Assembly (NCBI GenBank): GCA_001189345.1
Contig: LFKV01000009.1
Span: 83,737 to 147,736 of the forward strand
Direction of reading: 5' to 3'
Length of the DNA stretch: 64,000 nucleotides
Origin: Candidatus Paraburkholderia kirkii
Lineage (GTDB): Bacteria; Pseudomonadota; Gammaproteobacteria; Burkholderiales; Burkholderiaceae
The notes beneath the pieces were generated by a model, which saw only the letters and a program-made list of their open reading frames with translations, made no database searches and was not told the origin of the DNA. Both the position numbers and the translations under genes were made by a program. Positions 47,487 through 59,255 of this stretch are shown piece after piece (position 1 is the stretch's first letter; every line of letters begins with the position of its first letter).

Positions 47487-48565
47487 GCCGCTTCCCCGAG
47501 CGCCGCGAGCTGCTCCGCCTGATGCTCGGAAACCAGCGCGCCGATCAGTTCGTCGAGATCGCCGTCCATGATGTACTCGAGCTTGTAGAGCGTCAGGTTG
47601 ATGCGGTGATCCGTCATGCGCCCCTGCGGGAAGTTGTACGTGCGGATGCGCTCCGAGCGGTCGCCCGAACCGATCAGGCTCTTGCGCGTCGCGGCTTCCT
47701 TCGCGTGCTGCTCGTGATACTGCTTGTCCTTGATGCGCGCGGCGAGCACCTTCAGCGCGCGATCCTTGTTCTTGTGCTGCGAGCGGTCGTCCTGACATTC
47801 GACGACGATGCCCGTCGGCAAGTGCGTGACGCGCACGGCCGAATCCGTCTTGTTGATGTGCTGCCCGCCCGCGCCCGACGCCCGGAACGTGTCGATGCGC
47901 AGATCCGCGGGATTGATCACGACTTCGCTGATTTCGTCGGCTTCCGGCATCACCGCGACCGTGCACGCGGACGTGTGGATGCGCCCCCGTGTTTCCGTCG
48001 CCGGCACGCGCTGCACGCGGTGGCCGCCCGATTCGAACTTGAGCCGCAAATACGCGCCCTGGCCCGCGATGCGCACGATCACTTCCTTGTACCCGCCGAG
48101 ATCCGACACGCTCTCGGACATCGTCTCGACGCTCCAGCGATTGCGTTCCGCGTAGCGCAGATACATGCGCAGCAGATCGCCCGCGAAGAGCGCGGATTCG
48201 TCGCCGCCCGTGCCCGCGCGGATTTCGATGAAGATGTTGCGCTCGTCGTTGGGATCCTTCGGCAGCAGCATCATCTGCAAGTCGCCTTCGATCCGCGCCA
48301 TGCGCTCGCGCGCCTCGCCGATTTCCTCTTCGGCGAAATCGCGCATCGACGGATCGGCGAGCAGTTCCTGCGCGGTCGCCTCGTTGGTGAGCGCCTGTTT
48401 CCACAGCGCGTATTGATCAACGATCGGACTGATTTCCGCGTGCTCGCGCGTGAGCTTGCGATATTGGTCCATATCGGAGGTCACGTCTTCGCGGCTCAAC
48501 AGTTTGTTGAGATCGACCTGCCTTTTTGCAAGCTGGTCGAGCTTGCTTTGCATGCTCGTTTTCAT
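47483..48565 (-). CDS. prfA: Peptide chain release factor 1
   Basis: A 360-residue RF1 that ends translation at UAA and [22 protein letters not shown] contains the GGQ motif that triggers peptide release; the stop-recognition region lies at about residues 180-200. It sits between hemA and prmC, the common proteobacterial order, and is intact. In-frame UAA and UAG stops seen elsewhere in this window therefore should be read normally. Confidence 0.97.
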   Translation of the reverse strand: MKTSMQSKLDQLAKRQVDLNKLLSREDVTSDMDQYRKLTREHAEISPIVDQYALWKQALTNEATAQELLADPSMRDFAEEEIGEARERMARIEGDLQMMLLPKDPNDERNIFIEIRAGTGGDESALFAGDLLRMYLRYAERNRWSVETMSESVSDLGGYKEVIVRIAGQGAYLRLKFESGGHRVQRVPATETRGRIHTSACTVAVMPEADEISEVVINPADLRIDTFRASGAGGQHINKTDSAVRVTHLPTGIVVECQDDRSQHKNKDRALKVLAARIKDKQYHEQHAKEAATRKSLIGSGDRSERIRTYNFPQGRMTDHRINLTLYKLEYIMDGDLDELIGALVSEHQAEQLAALGEAA

Positions 48566-48663
48566 CGGACGGAGATGGCGCGGCGGGCGCCAGGAACGAC
48601 TGCGATCGGGGGAGCGGCCGCGCTAGCCGCGCGGAGCATTTGAGAATAGCAAAGAGAAGGCCG

Positions 48664-49959
48664 CTAACGTTTCGACGAATCGGACGACGTGCCGTGGCGG
48701 TAGAAGCCGCTCATCAGGTTGATGAGCTGGTCGCGTTTCTCGCGGCTCGCGCGGTTGAGCGCGTGCGTCGGGCCGTGGATCAGCTTGTTGGTGAGCGACT
48801 GCGACAGCGCTTCGAGCACGGCGGCGGGATCGTCGCCGCGCGCGAGCATCTTGCGGGCGCGCTCGAGTTCGGCGCGGCGCAGGGTGTCGGCCTGCGTGTG
48901 CATGTGGCGGATCACCGGCACGATGCTGCGCGCGTCCAGCCATTGCATGAAGTTCGCGACGCGCGTTTCGATAATGGATTCCGCCTGCGCGACCGCCGCC
49001 TGGCGTGACGCGTTGCCTTCGCGCACGATCGCGCCGAGATCGTCGACGGTGTAGAGGAACACGTCGTGGAGGTTGCCGACTTCTGGCTCGATGTCGCGCG
49101 GCACGGCGACATCGACCATGAAGATCGGGCGATGGCGGCGTGCGCGAACGGCGCGCTCGACCGCGCCCAGACCGATGATCGGCAAGGTGGAGGCCGTGCA
49201 CGACACGATGATGTCGAACTCGTGCATGCGCGCGGGCAGTTCCGAGAGCGGAATCGCGTGGCCGTTGACGCGGCCGGCGAGTTTTTCGCCGCGTTCGGCC
49301 GTACGGTTCGCGACGACCAGCTCACGCGGACTCTGCGCGGCGAAGTGCGTCGCGCACAGCTCGATCATTTCGCCCGCGCCGATGAACAGCACGCGCTGGC
49401 TGGAAATGTTCTCGAAGATGCGCTGCGCGAGGCGCACGGCGGCGGCGGCCATCGACACGGACTGCGCGCCGATTTCGGTCGTCGAGCGCACTTTCTTCGC
49501 AACGGCGAAGGTGTGCTGGAACAACTGATTGAGATACGTGCCGAGCGCGCCGGCTTCGGACGCGGTGCGCACCGCATCCTTCATTTGTCCGACGATTTGC
49601 GTCTCGCCGAGCACCATCGAATCGAGGCCGGATGCGACGCGGAACGCATGGCGCACGGCTTCCGACTGCGGCAGCGCATAGACGTGCGGCGCGAGCTCGG
49701 GAACGGGAATGCTGTGGTACTTCGAGAGCCACTGGATGGCGGCCTCGCGGGCGGCGCGATCATCCGTGGCGCAGTAGAGTTCGGTGCGGTTGCAGGTCGA
49801 GAGGATGGCCGCCTCGGGCGACACCTTCGCAAGCGGTCCCAGCCAGATGTCCTTCAACGCGCCCAGCGCGGGCTTGATCTGTTCGAGCGGAAACGCCACG
49901 CGTTCGCGCAGGGCGACTGGCGCAGTGTGGTGGTTGATTCCGATCGTGAGGAGCTGCAT
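48664..49959 (-). CDS. hemA: Glutamyl-tRNA reductase
   Basis: A 431-residue enzyme that reduces Glu-tRNA to glutamate-1-semialdehyde, the first step of heme synthesis. [20 protein letters not shown] is the N-terminus, [12 protein letters not shown] holds the active cysteine, and [18 protein letters not shown] is the NADPH-binding region. I start at 49959, the standard start, although the frame is open to 50217. It heads the hemA-prfA-prmC cluster. Confidence 0.96.
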   Translation of the reverse strand: MQLLTIGINHHTAPVALRERVAFPLEQIKPALGALKDIWLGPLAKVSPEAAILSTCNRTELYCATDDRAAREAAIQWLSKYHSIPVPELAPHVYALPQSEAVRHAFRVASGLDSMVLGETQIVGQMKDAVRTASEAGALGTYLNQLFQHTFAVAKKVRSTTEIGAQSVSMAAAAVRLAQRIFENISSQRVLFIGAGEMIELCATHFAAQSPRELVVANRTAERGEKLAGRVNGHAIPLSELPARMHEFDIIVSCTASTLPIIGLGAVERAVRARRHRPIFMVDVAVPRDIEPEVGNLHDVFLYTVDDLGAIVREGNASRQAAVAQAESIIETRVANFMQWLDARSIVPVIRHMHTQADTLRRAELERARKMLARGDDPAAVLEALSQSLTNKLIHGPTHALNRASREKRDQLINLMSGFYRHGTSSDSSKR

Positions 49960-50011
49960 TGTTATGGACGATGTTTTCGGCCTAAGCCGATGGCCTTTCA
50001 GATAGCCTAAT

Positions 50012-50017
50012 ATTATA
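50012..50017 (-). promoter_or_regulatory. Candidate -10 box for hemA
   Basis: On the minus strand TATAAT lies about 53 bp upstream of the hemA ATG in the AT-rich gap between divergent hemA and xth. The -35 region is unclear. Confidence 0.35.
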
Positions 50018-50104
50018 GCGTTTTGCGCATGGACTTGCCCCCGGCCAAGGAATCGCTCAAGGGCGTGAAGGTCGAGTAAACGAAACCGATAAAAAAGGAA
50101 GCGT

Positions 50105-50890
50105 ATGTTTCGCGTGATTACCGCCAATCTCAACGGCATCCGTTCGGCCGCCAAGAAGGGTTTCTTCGACTGGTTCGGCGAGCAGAAATCCGACGTGGTA
50201 TGCGTGCAGGAAATCAAATGCTCACAGGACGACCTGACGCCCGAGTTCTTCGCGCCGCACGGCTTTCAGGGCTACTTCCAGCATGCGGTGAAGAAGGGCT
50301 ACAGCGGCGCGGGCCTCTACACGCGCCACGAGCCGGACGACGTGATCATCGGCTTCGGCTCGCAGGAGTTCGACCCGGAAGGGCGCTACGTGGAAGCGCG
50401 CTTCGGCAAGCTGTCGGTGGTGTCGGTCTACGTGCCGTCGGGCTCCAGCGGCGACGAGCGCCAGCAGGCGAAGTATCGCTTCATGGACGAGTTCATGCCG
50501 CATCTCGACGAGCTCTCGAAAGAGCGCGAAGTGATTCTGTGCGGCGACGTGAACATCGTGCACAAGGAAATCGACATCAAGAACTGGAAGAGCAACCAGA
50601 AGAACTCCGGCTGCCTGCCCGAGGAGCGCGAGTGGCTCACCAAGCTCTTCGACGGGGTCGGCTACGTCGACGTATTCCGCATGCTGGATCAGCGGCCCGA
50701 GCAGTACACGTGGTGGAGCAACCGCGGCCAGGCGTATGCGAAGAACGTGGGGTGGCGCATCGATTATCAGATCGCGACCAAAGAGGTTGCCGCGACCGCC
50801 AAAAAGACCTCGATCTTCAGGGACATCAAGTTCAGCGATCACGCGCCGCTGACCATCGACTACGACTGGAAGCTCGCGAAAAAGAAGTAA
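50105..50890 (+). CDS. xth: Exodeoxyribonuclease III
   Basis: A 261-residue AP endonuclease/3' exonuclease of base excision repair. [23 protein letters not shown] (catalytic Glu), [15 protein letters not shown] (Asp-Asn pair) and [13 protein letters not shown] (C-terminal catalytic His) are all present. An AAAAAAGGAAG ribosome site precedes the ATG. Intact. Confidence 0.96.
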   Translation: MFRVITANLNGIRSAAKKGFFDWFGEQKSDVVCVQEIKCSQDDLTPEFFAPHGFQGYFQHAVKKGYSGAGLYTRHEPDDVIIGFGSQEFDPEGRYVEARFGKLSVVSVYVPSGSSGDERQQAKYRFMDEFMPHLDELSKEREVILCGDVNIVHKEIDIKNWKSNQKNSGCLPEEREWLTKLFDGVGYVDVFRMLDQRPEQYTWWSNRGQAYAKNVGWRIDYQIATKEVAATAKKTSIFRDIKFSDHAPLTIDYDWKLAKKK

Positions 50891-50902
50891 TCGAACGCGG
50901 GA

Positions 50903-51817
50903 TCAGCGGCCGGTTTTCTTGAACCGCCCCATTCCCGCGTAATTCGGCAACTGGTCGATGGTCTTGCCGACCGCCTTCGCATAGAGCGGCATCATGTCCG
51001 GCATGCGCTTGAGCAGATCCTGCCTGCGGTCCGGCCCATAGGGATGCATCCAGATGAAGCCGTCATCCGTGCGGCGCGTGTCGGAATCGATCTTGTTCCA
51101 CAAGGTGACGGCGGCGCGCGAATCGTAGCCCGCGCGCGAGGCGATCTCGCTGCCGATCACGTCGGCTTCGGTTTCGTCGGCGGGGGAATAACGCATCGAG
51201 AGCAACTCGTCGCCGATGTCGGGCTGCTGCGACGAGTAGTTCGAGAAACCGAACAGCTGCGGCATCGCGCCGCCGCCCAGTTGCGCCGCCTGCTGACGGC
51301 CGAGCCGCTCGCGCGCATGCTCGCGCAGCGCGTGCGCGATCTCGTGGCCGATCATCATGCCGAGCTCGTTGTCGTTCAGACGCAGCTTGTCGACGATTCC
51401 GCTGTATACAACGATCTTCCCGCCCGGCAGGCAATACATACGCACCTCGGGCGACTTGATGACGTTGATTTCCCACTTCCAGTTCTTCGCGCGATCGTTC
51501 CACTTGAGCGCGAACGGAATCTCGTGATTGACGATTTCGCGCACGCGCTTGACGAGCGGATTGCTGTCGGGAAGCAGGGTCTTGTCGCGCTCGGCGTTGT
51601 GGATGATCTGCGCGTATTCCTCGGCGGACTGCGCTTCGAGTGTCGCGGGCGAAATCAGATTGCGAAAGAGCGCCGTATTGCCGAAACGGATCTGGTTGTT
51701 CGGCGCGGTGTACGGCGCCGGCACGCGCTTTTCGTCCTGGGCGTGCGCGGACAGCGGCGCGAATGGCGCCAATGCCAGCGCGCAGGCCAGGGCGCGGAGC
51801 GAGTAGGATACCGTCAT
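50903..51817 (-). CDS. M48 family metalloprotease, periplasmic
   Basis: A 304-residue protease with a signal peptide (residues 1-26, cleavage after SAHA). The zinc motif is GHEIAHALREHA, with the third ligand Glu in DETEADVIGSEIASRAGYD. The family (YcaL/LoiP/BepA-like) handles outer-membrane quality control. Its start overlaps the stop of the upstream ampG gene by 4 bp (ATGA). Confidence 0.93.
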   Translation of the reverse strand: MTVSYSLRALACALALAPFAPLSAHAQDEKRVPAPYTAPNNQIRFGNTALFRNLISPATLEAQSAEEYAQIIHNAERDKTLLPDSNPLVKRVREIVNHEIPFALKWNDRAKNWKWEINVIKSPEVRMYCLPGGKIVVYSGIVDKLRLNDNELGMMIGHEIAHALREHARERLGRQQAAQLGGGAMPQLFGFSNYSSQQPDIGDELLSMRYSPADETEADVIGSEIASRAGYDSRAAVTLWNKIDSDTRRTDDGFIWMHPYGPDRRQDLLKRMPDMMPLYAKAVGKTIDQLPNYAGMGRFKKTGR

Positions 51818-53097
51818 CGTTGAGTTCTCCAGGGCGCGATTCTGGGCAACAGTAACATGCCCGGAATCGACAGCGCAGTGCAGATCAGGAAGTACTCGAA
51901 CCATCCCGTCTGCGCGACGATGAAGCCGCTCGACGCCGACGCCAGCGTGCGCGGCACGGAAGCGAGGCTCGTGAAGAGCGCGAATTGCGTCGCGGTATAG
52001 CGCGGATCGGTCGTGCTCGCGATGTACGCGGTGAACGCGGCCATCGTGAGGCCGGTGGCGAAGGTCTCGAAGCCGTACAGCGCGCCGAGCGCGAGCGGCG
52101 ACGGCCCGAGCTTCACGAGCCACGCGAAGCCGAGTGTCGAGACGATCTGCAAGACGCCGAAAATCCACAAGCCGCGCGCGATGCCGATCTTCACCAGCCA
52201 CACGCCGCCGATGATCCCGCCCGCGAGACTCGCCCAGAAGGCGACCGTCTTGGCGATCACGCCGATCTGTGTCTTGTTGAAGCCGAGGTCGAGAAAGAAC
52301 GACGTCGACAGCGTGGTCGCCATCGTGTCGCCGAGCTTGTAGAGGAAGATGAAGCCGAGCACGAGGAGCGCCGCGCGCCAGCCGTCGCGCGTGACGAATT
52401 CGTGAAACGGCTCGACGATCGCCTCGCGCAGGTTCTTCGGCGGCGCGCTGTGAATCTCCGGTTCCCTGACGACGAGCGTCAGGATCATGCCCGGGATCAT
52501 GAATGCGGCGGTGACCATGAAGACGGCCGTCCACGGCAGATGGTCGGCGAGGATCAGCGAGAGCGAGCCGGGGATGAGCGCGGCGACCTTGTACGCGTTC
52601 ACGTGCACGGCGTTGCCGAGGCCCTGTTCGGTATCGGCGAGCAGTTCGCGCCGGTAGGCATCGATGGCGATGTCCTGGCTCGCGTCGAAGAAGGCGACGA
52701 GCGTGGTCAGCGCGGCGACCGTCCAGATGTCCTGGTTCGGCGACACGAAGCCGAGCGTGCCCATCGCCACGCCGACGAGAATCTGCGTGACGAGCATCCA
52801 GCCGCGCCGCCTGCCGGGCCGCCAGCCGGGCAGGCGCGGCACATAGCGGTCCATGAGCGGCGCCCACACGAATTTCCACGTATAGGGCTGGATGAACGCG
52901 AACAGGCCGATTTCCTTCAGGTTCACGCCTTCGGTGCGCAGCCACGCCTGCACCAGATAGACGAGCGTGAAGAGCGGCAATCCCGACGTGAAGCCGAGAA
53001 AGACGCAGATGAGGATGCGCGCGTTCAGGAACGCGCGCCAGCCGGGATGATCTTCGTGTGCAGTCAGAGCGGGCGCCTCGTGTGGCGTGTCGGGCAT
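51814..53097 (-). CDS. ampG: AmpG family muropeptide transporter (MFS)
   Basis: A 427-residue carrier with twelve helices. GFTSGLPLFTLVYLVQAWLR and KFVWAPLMDRYVPRL are AmpG hallmarks. AmpG imports anhydromuropeptides released from the cell wall for recycling; in many bacteria this also affects AmpC induction. It is translationally coupled to the M48 protease downstream. An N-terminal soluble extension of about 20 residues precedes helix one. Confidence 0.88.
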   Translation of the reverse strand: MPDTPHEAPALTAHEDHPGWRAFLNARILICVFLGFTSGLPLFTLVYLVQAWLRTEGVNLKEIGLFAFIQPYTWKFVWAPLMDRYVPRLPGWRPGRRRGWMLVTQILVGVAMGTLGFVSPNQDIWTVAALTTLVAFFDASQDIAIDAYRRELLADTEQGLGNAVHVNAYKVAALIPGSLSLILADHLPWTAVFMVTAAFMIPGMILTLVVREPEIHSAPPKNLREAIVEPFHEFVTRDGWRAALLVLGFIFLYKLGDTMATTLSTSFFLDLGFNKTQIGVIAKTVAFWASLAGGIIGGVWLVKIGIARGLWIFGVLQIVSTLGFAWLVKLGPSPLALGALYGFETFATGLTMAAFTAYIASTTDPRYTATQFALFTSLASVPRTLASASSGFIVAQTGWFEYFLICTALSIPGMLLLPRIAPWRTQR

Positions 53098-53143
53098 ATC
53101 GATGATGGCAATGCGTTGTCGATGCGCGATAGGCCGGATCGAA

Positions 53144-53752
53144 TTACCGGCGCTTCACGCGATAGACTGCAAGACTACCACGCCAGTTCGCGCCCCAACG
53201 GACCGACTGCCCGTCGTGCAGGACCACGCGGTCCAGGATCTCGATGCCGACTTCCGGCGCGAGCGCCTCGAAATCCTTGATGGTCAGCACGCGCACGTTC
53301 GGCGTGTTGTGCCATTGATAGGGCAGCGACTTCGACACCGGCATGCGTCCCTGAATCACCGAAAGCCGATGCTGCCAGTACCCGAAGTTCGGAAACGACA
53401 CGATGCATTCGCGCCCGACGCGCACCGTCTCGCGCAGGATCGCGGCGGTTTGATGAATGGTCTGCAGCGTCTGCGAGAGGATCGCGAAGTCGAAGCTGTC
53501 GTCCTCGAAAAGACGCAGGCCGTCTTCCAGATTCTGCTGGATCACGTTCACGCCCTTCTGCGCGCACGCGAGCACGCCTGCATCGTTGATCTCGATGCCG
53601 TAGCCCTTCACCTCCAGTTCCTCGCCGAGCAGCGAGAGCAGCGAACCGTCGCCGCAGCCGAGATCGAGCACCGTCGAGCGCGGCTCGACCCAGCGGGCGA
53701 TTGCCCGAAAATCCGAGCGCAGCGCGAGCGAATTGAGTGTGTTCTGGTTCAT
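53144..53752 (-). CDS. metW: MetW
   Basis: A 202-residue SAM-methyltransferase-fold protein. [20 protein letters not shown] is motif I and [20 protein letters not shown] a MetW signature. It partners MetX in methionine synthesis in proteobacteria. Its ATG overlaps the metX stop by 4 bp, so translation is coupled. Confidence 0.94.
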   Translation of the reverse strand: MNQNTLNSLALRSDFRAIARWVEPRSTVLDLGCGDGSLLSLLGEELEVKGYGIEINDAGVLACAQKGVNVIQQNLEDGLRLFEDDSFDFAILSQTLQTIHQTAAILRETVRVGRECIVSFPNFGYWQHRLSVIQGRMPVSKSLPYQWHNTPNVRVLTIKDFEALAPEVGIEILDRVVLHDGQSVRWGANWRGSLAVYRVKRR

Positions 53753-54894
53753 GCGCCGATCTCCGTGGCGATGCGTTCGTAGTAGGCGCGCATCAGGTTA
53801 TGATAGCGCGCGTCGTCGAGCAGGAAGGCGTCGTGGCCGTGCGGCGCGTCGATTTTCGCGTAGCTCACCGTGCGCTTGTTGTCGAGCAGGGCCTTGACGA
53901 TCTCGCGCGAGCGCGCGGGCGCGAAACGCCAGTCCGTCGTGAAGCTCGTGACGAGATACTTCGCCTGCGTGTTGGCGAGGGCGCGCGTGAGATCGCCGTC
54001 GAAGGCTTTTGCGGGATCGAAGTAATCGAGCGCGCGCGTGATGAGCAGATACGTGTTGGCGTCGAAATATTCGGCGAACTTGTCCGCCTGATAGCGCAGA
54101 TAAGATTCCACTTCGAACTCGACGTCGAAGCTGAAGTTGTACACGTCGAGCGCGCCCTCGACGCGGCGCAGCGCGCGGCCGAATTTCACGGCCATGTCGT
54201 CATCGCACAGATACGTGATGTGGCCGATCATGCGCGCGACGCGCAGGCCGCGGCGCGGCTTCACGCCGTGCGCGTAATAGTCGCCGCCGTGGAAGTCGGG
54301 ATCGGAGAGGATGGCCGAGCGCGCCGTCTCGTTGAATGCGATGTTTTGCGCCGAGAGCTTCGGCGTCGAAGCCACGACGATGCAATGCCCGAGCCGCTCC
54401 GGATACATCATGCTCCACGCCATCGCCTGCATGCCGCCGAGGCTGCCGCCCATCACCGCCGCGAAGCGTTCGATGCTGAAGCGGTCCGCCACGCGCGCCT
54501 GCGCGTGCACCCAGTCCTCGACCGTGACGACGGGAAAGCGCGCGCCGTAGGGCTTGCCCGTCGCGCGGTCGATGCTCATCGGCCCGGTCGAGCCGAAGCA
54601 CGAGCCGAGATTGTTCACGCCGATGACGAAGAAGCGATTCGTGTCGAGCGGCTTGCCGGGACCGACCATGTTGTCCCACCAGCCGACGTTCTTCGGGTCG
54701 TCGGCATAGACGCCCGCGACGTGATGCGACGCGTTCAGCGCATGGCACACGAGCACGGCGTTTGAGCGTGCGGCGTTGAGCTTGCCATAGGTTTCGCCGA
54801 CGAGCTCGTAGTCGGCGAGCGACGAGCCGTTCTGCATCGCGAGCGGCTCGGTGAAGCGCAGTGTTTGGGGAGTAACGATGCCGATCGATTCCAT
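53749..54894 (-). CDS. metX: Homoserine O-acyltransferase MetX
   Basis: A 381-residue alpha/beta-hydrolase that acylates homoserine at the start of methionine synthesis; with MetW the donor may be succinyl- or acetyl-Co[13 protein letters not shown] carries the nucleophilic Ser, LLDDARYH is near the catalytic Asp-His region, and [16 protein letters not shown] is a family signature. Intact, with a hairpin about 95 bp upstream. Confidence 0.95.
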   Translation of the reverse strand: MESIGIVTPQTLRFTEPLAMQNGSSLADYELVGETYGKLNAARSNAVLVCHALNASHHVAGVYADDPKNVGWWDNMVGPGKPLDTNRFFVIGVNNLGSCFGSTGPMSIDRATGKPYGARFPVVTVEDWVHAQARVADRFSIERFAAVMGGSLGGMQAMAWSMMYPERLGHCIVVASTPKLSAQNIAFNETARSAILSDPDFHGGDYYAHGVKPRRGLRVARMIGHITYLCDDDMAVKFGRALRRVEGALDVYNFSFDVEFEVESYLRYQADKFAEYFDANTYLLITRALDYFDPAKAFDGDLTRALANTQAKYLVTSFTTDWRFAPARSREIVKALLDNKRTVSYAKIDAPHGHDAFLLDDARYHNLMRAYYERIATEIGA

Positions 54895-54989
54895 TCATTC
54901 CGCCTTGTTCGAGCGGCTAAACGGTGTCGGCGATGCACGGAAGGGAATGTGTGCGCGGCTGACGACCTCTTTAGCCGCATTTATAGTGA

Positions 54990-55020
54990 ACCTCGGCTTC
55001 AGCGACGAATGCCGAGGTTC
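54990..55020. promoter_or_regulatory. Hairpin and AT box upstream of metX
   Basis: AACCTCGGC and GCCGAGGTT make a perfect 9-bp stem with a 13-nt loop. On the metX strand it is followed by CACTATAAATG, with TATAAA at 54981-54986 usable as a -10 box. The hairpin overlaps the -35 zone, so it may be an operator. It does not match the SAM or SAH riboswitch cores I know. Confidence 0.4.
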
Positions 55021-55162
55021 GCGCGCCCGCAATCGAGTCAGCAAATCGGCGCGCTGTGGATGATTTCGAGAAAATCTCGTTAACGGCGAAGTATAGCGGA
55101 AAACGTCATAAGCCCGGCAAATGCGGCGCTTGCGCGCACCGGCGCCGTGAGGAGCGCGCCGC

Positions 55163-55898
55163 TCACAGCGCGCCGCCGCGCAGGCCGAGCGTCAGCGCGC
55201 GCAGCGAGCGCACGGTGCGATCGACGTAATGCGGCCGTCCCGCGCCCGGCATGCGTATCGACATGCCTCCGCTCGAGGTCCGCGCGACCGGCAGATGCCC
55301 GACGATCCACACCGTGCGGATGCCCAGATGCCGGTAGCGCTTCAGATGCCCGCGCGTATCCTCGACGAGAATCGCGTCCGACAGGCGCACGTGCGCGCGG
55401 CGCAGCATCGGCGCGTCGGGCTTGGCGCGCCAGCGGTCGCCTTCGCGCATGTCCTCGATCGCGATCATGCGCTCGAACAGCCTGCCGATGCCCAGCTCCG
55501 CGAGCACCGTGTACGCGTAGAGCGTCGGTGCGTTGGTGAGCACGATCTTGCGCCCGGGCAGCGCGCGCAGCATTCGAGTGAGGCCGCGTTCGGCGCGCAG
55601 CATCGACGGCAGGTCGGCGAAGGTATGCACTTCGCGCAGGAAGTCGGCGGGATCGACCTCGTGATGCTTGACGAGCCCGAGCAGCGTTGCGCCGTAGCGC
55701 ACCGTATAGCCGGACGCGCAGCCGGTTCGCCTCGTCGACGTCGACGCGCAGCCGGTCCATGATGTACTGCGTCATCCCGCGATTGATCGCCGGAAAAACG
55801 GCGTGCGACGCGTGATGCAGCGTGTTGTCCAGGTCGAACAGCCAGACGGGGCCGCGTGTCTTCACACGGTGGCGGCGGGTAGGGCGATGCGTACTCAT
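55163..55898 (-). pseudogene. HAD-family hydrolase (pyrimidine 5'-nucleotidase type), frameshifted
   Basis: The start has the HAD motif VWLFDLDNTLHHASHAVFPA (catalytic Asp pair). After DEANRLR one extra base near 55716 shifts the frame; the other frame continues GYTVRYGATLLGLVKHHEVD, KIVLTNAPTLYA (motif II) and AILVEDTRGHLKRYRHLG (motif III), ending at 55163. The length of 736 bp is one over a multiple of three. Enzymes of this SDT1/PpnN-like class dephosphorylate pyrimidine nucleotides. It lies downstream of argB. Confidence 0.86.
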
Positions 55899-55916
55899 GC
55901 GTGTCTGCCGTGTATC

Positions 55917-55945
55917 AAAGAAAACGCCCGCGTATCGGCGGGCGT
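55917..55945 (-). terminator. Terminator after argB
   Basis: On the minus strand ACGCCCGC pairs with GCGGGCGT around a 6-nt loop and is followed by TTTTCTTTG. It is 20 bp past the argB stop and overlaps the promoter zone of the HAD gene. Confidence 0.82.
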
Positions 55946-55964
55946 CGTCAGCGGAAAAAGATGA

Positions 55965-56888
<924 letters not shown>

Positions 56889-57005
56889 TTAAACACGCCG
56901 AATTGTATAGGACTGACGCAATGCAACAGGACGAATTACCGCATGCGGCGCCACGTTTTCCGGCAGGCCGGCATGCGATCATCGTTCGGGCGGATTGATG
57001 ACAAG

Positions 57006-57227
57006 ATGATGAACCTACCCCCTGAACAGCGCGACGAACCGGCGCCCGGCACGTGGATTTGCGCGCAGTGCGGAGCGCCGTTTCGCTGCGGCATGCTCGC
57101 GGGCGACGCATCCTGCTGGTGCGCGACGCTCTCCGCGTTGCCGCCCGATCGCGTGCGGCCCGGCCTGAGCTGCCTGTGCCCGGCGTGTCTCGCGCGCGAG
57201 ATCGAGCGCGCCGCGCGTCCGGGCTAG
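57006..57227 (+). CDS. Cysteine-rich CWC family protein
   Basis: A 73-residue protein with six or more Cys: CAQCGAPFRCGMLAGDASCW and CATLSALPP, then CLCPACLARE. The CxxC, CWC and CxC pattern fits the cysteine-rich CWC family, presumed zinc-binding, of unknown role. I start at 57006; an in-frame ATG 63 bp earlier lacks conserved sequence. It is divergent from argB. Confidence 0.75.
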   Translation: MMNLPPEQRDEPAPGTWICAQCGAPFRCGMLAGDASCWCATLSALPPDRVRPGLSCLCPACLAREIERAARPG

Positions 57228-57388
57228 CGGATGACGCGCCGCGGCGGCGGGTGAGGCCGGGGTGCGACAAATCGCGCCAGATTCGGCAGAAAGCCCGATG
57301 CAAGCGGGATAATGTCGCACGGGGCGCGAGTTCGCCGACCGCGGCCCGGCTCGAGCCCTCATGCAGGCGACGACAGGCACTCAACCAG

Positions 57389-58650
57389 ATGTATCGCATA
57401 ACCAACACCGGACGGGTCAATCTCGGCCATCTCTTCTGGCTTCGCTCGCTCGCGATCATCGGCCAGCTGATGACGATCGCCGTCGTGCAGATCTTCTACG
57501 GCGCGAAGCTCCCGCTGCCCGCGATGCTGCTCGTGATCGCGCTGGAAATGGTGTTCAACGGGTTCACGTGGCTGCGCGTCGCGCGGGCGCGTCCGAAACC
57601 AATCTCGAACTGTCCGGCCAGATGTGCGTCGATCTCGGCGCTGCTGTTCCTCTCCGGCGGCGCGACCAATCCGTTCGTCACGCTCTATCTGCCTTCGCTC
57701 GCGATCGTCGCCGCCATTCTCCCGTGGACGATGATGGCCTGCCTCGCGCTGTTCGCCGTCGCCTGCTATGCGCTGCTCAGCTACAACTACGTGCCGCTCA
57801 ATATCGAGAATCCGGCCAATCTCTTCGATTATTTCCGCATGGGCCTGTGGGTCAACTTCATGGTGAGCGTTGGGCTCATCGGCTGGTTCGTCGCGCGCAT
57901 GTCGCGGGTGCTGCGCGTGCGATGCGGCGCTCGCCGACGTCCAGCAGCGCCATCTGCGTGACGAGCGGGCGGTCGCGCTCGGCGTGCAGGCGGCGACCGT
58001 CGCACACGAGATGGGCACGCCGCTCTCGACCATCGCGATGCTTTCCGAGGAATTGCGCGACGCCGCCGCGCACGACAGGAACCTCGCGCCCTATGCTGCG
58101 GACTTCGAATTGCTCGAGCAGCAGATGGCGCTGTGCACGTCGGCGCTCGCGCGCCTGCGCAGCCGTGCGACCGGGCCGTCGAGCCGCCAGGCGCTCGACG
58201 AATGGCTCGCCAGTTTCATCGAGCAATGGCGGCTGCGGCATCCGCAGGTAAAGTTCGCGCAGCTCGGCGAGATGCCGACGGGCGCATCGATCGACGATCC
58301 GGTCGCCGTCGGCCAGATCCTGACGATTCTGCTCGACAACGCGGCGCGCGCGAGCAGCGAATCGGTGACGCTGCAGGCATCGGCCGAAACCGTCGACGGG
58401 AAGCACGTCGCGCGCTTCGACGTGTGCGACCGCGGCCCGGGCATTCCGCCGGCGCTGCGCGCGACGCTCGGCGTGGCGCCGGTGGACAGCACGCAGGGCG
58501 GCCACGGCGTCGGGCTTCTATCTGGCGTTTGCCGCGGCAGCGCGCCTGAACGGTTCCATCGAGCTCCTCGACGGCGAGCCGCGCGGCACGCATGCAGTGT
58601 TGCGCCTGCCCGGGCGCGGCCGCCGCGCCCGGGCAGGCGGCACGGACTGA
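57389..58650 (+). pseudogene. regB: RegB/PrrB-type redox sensor histidine kinase, several frame breaks
   Basis: An inner-membrane kinase of six helices (LGHLFWLRSLAIIGQLMTIA to VGLIGWFVARMSRVL). Phosphoacceptor His is in AATVAHEMGTPLSTIAMLSE; the ATP domain has LLDNAARASSE and DRGPGIPP. Defects: a local out-of-frame patch about 57591-57640 (PKPISNCPARCASIS where homologues have ETNLELSGQMCVDLG), a 2-bp loss near 57921, and one extra base near 58513 that removes GFYLAFAAAARLNGSIEL. Net length (1262 bp) agrees. In other proteobacteria RegB senses quinone or redox state and controls respiration genes. The regulator gene downstream is intact. Confidence 0.86.
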
Positions 58651-58712
58651 ACGAAGCGGTGCGGCCTGAACTCGAAATCAGGCGTACGGGCAAGCATTAA
58701 GGAGCAAAAAGC

Positions 58713-59255
58713 ATGAGCGATACCAACTTTCTGATCATCGACGACGACGAAGTCTTTTCGGGCATTCTCGCCCGCGGTCTCGCGCGGCGCGGCTACACCC
58801 CGCATCAGGTGCACGATGGGGACGAAGCGCTGAAACTCGCCAACCAGCACAAGTTCGGCCAGGTCACGGTCGATCTTCATCTGGGCAACGATTCCGGCCT
58901 GCGCCTCGTCGCGCCGCTGCGCGATCTGCAGCCCGACGCGCGCATTCTCGTGCTGACGGGCTACGCGAGCATCGCGACGGCCGTGCAGGCGGTGAAGGAC
59001 GGCGCGGACAACTATCTCGCGAAGCCCGCGAACGTCGAATCGATTCTCTCCGCGCTGCATGAGCAGGCCAGCGAGCAGACCGCCGAGGAGGCGATCAAGA
59101 ACCCGACGCTGCTTTCCGTCGCGCGGCTCGAATGGGAGCATATCCAGCGCGCGCTCGCCGAGAACAACGGCAATATTTCGGCGACGGCGCGCGCGCTCAA
59201 CATGCATCGGCGGACCTTGCAGCGCAAGCTGGCCAAGAAGCCGGTGCGGCAGTAG
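58713..59255 (+). CDS. regA: RegA/PrrA/ActR-type response regulator
   Basis: A 180-residue response regulator. The receiver has IIDDDEVF, phosphoacceptor Asp54 in VTVDLHLGND, and the Lys in YLAKPANVES. The C-terminal Fis-type helix-turn-helix is NNGNISATARALNMHRRTLQ. RegA homologues switch respiratory and redox genes. It lies 62 bp after the broken regB kinase and is intact, so it may now be phosphorylated by another donor or act unphosphorylated. Confidence 0.94.
   Translation: MSDTNFLIIDDDEVFSGILARGLARRGYTPHQVHDGDEALKLANQHKFGQVTVDLHLGNDSGLRLVAPLRDLQPDARILVLTGYASIATAVQAVKDGADNYLAKPANVESILSALHEQASEQTAEEAIKNPTLLSVARLEWEHIQRALAENNGNISATARALNMHRRTLQRKLAKKPVRQ

Noticed and set aside
54895..55162. 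SAM or SAH riboswitch upstream of metX
   Set aside because: A hairpin is present but the conserved core sequences and pseudoknot I would expect are not seen.
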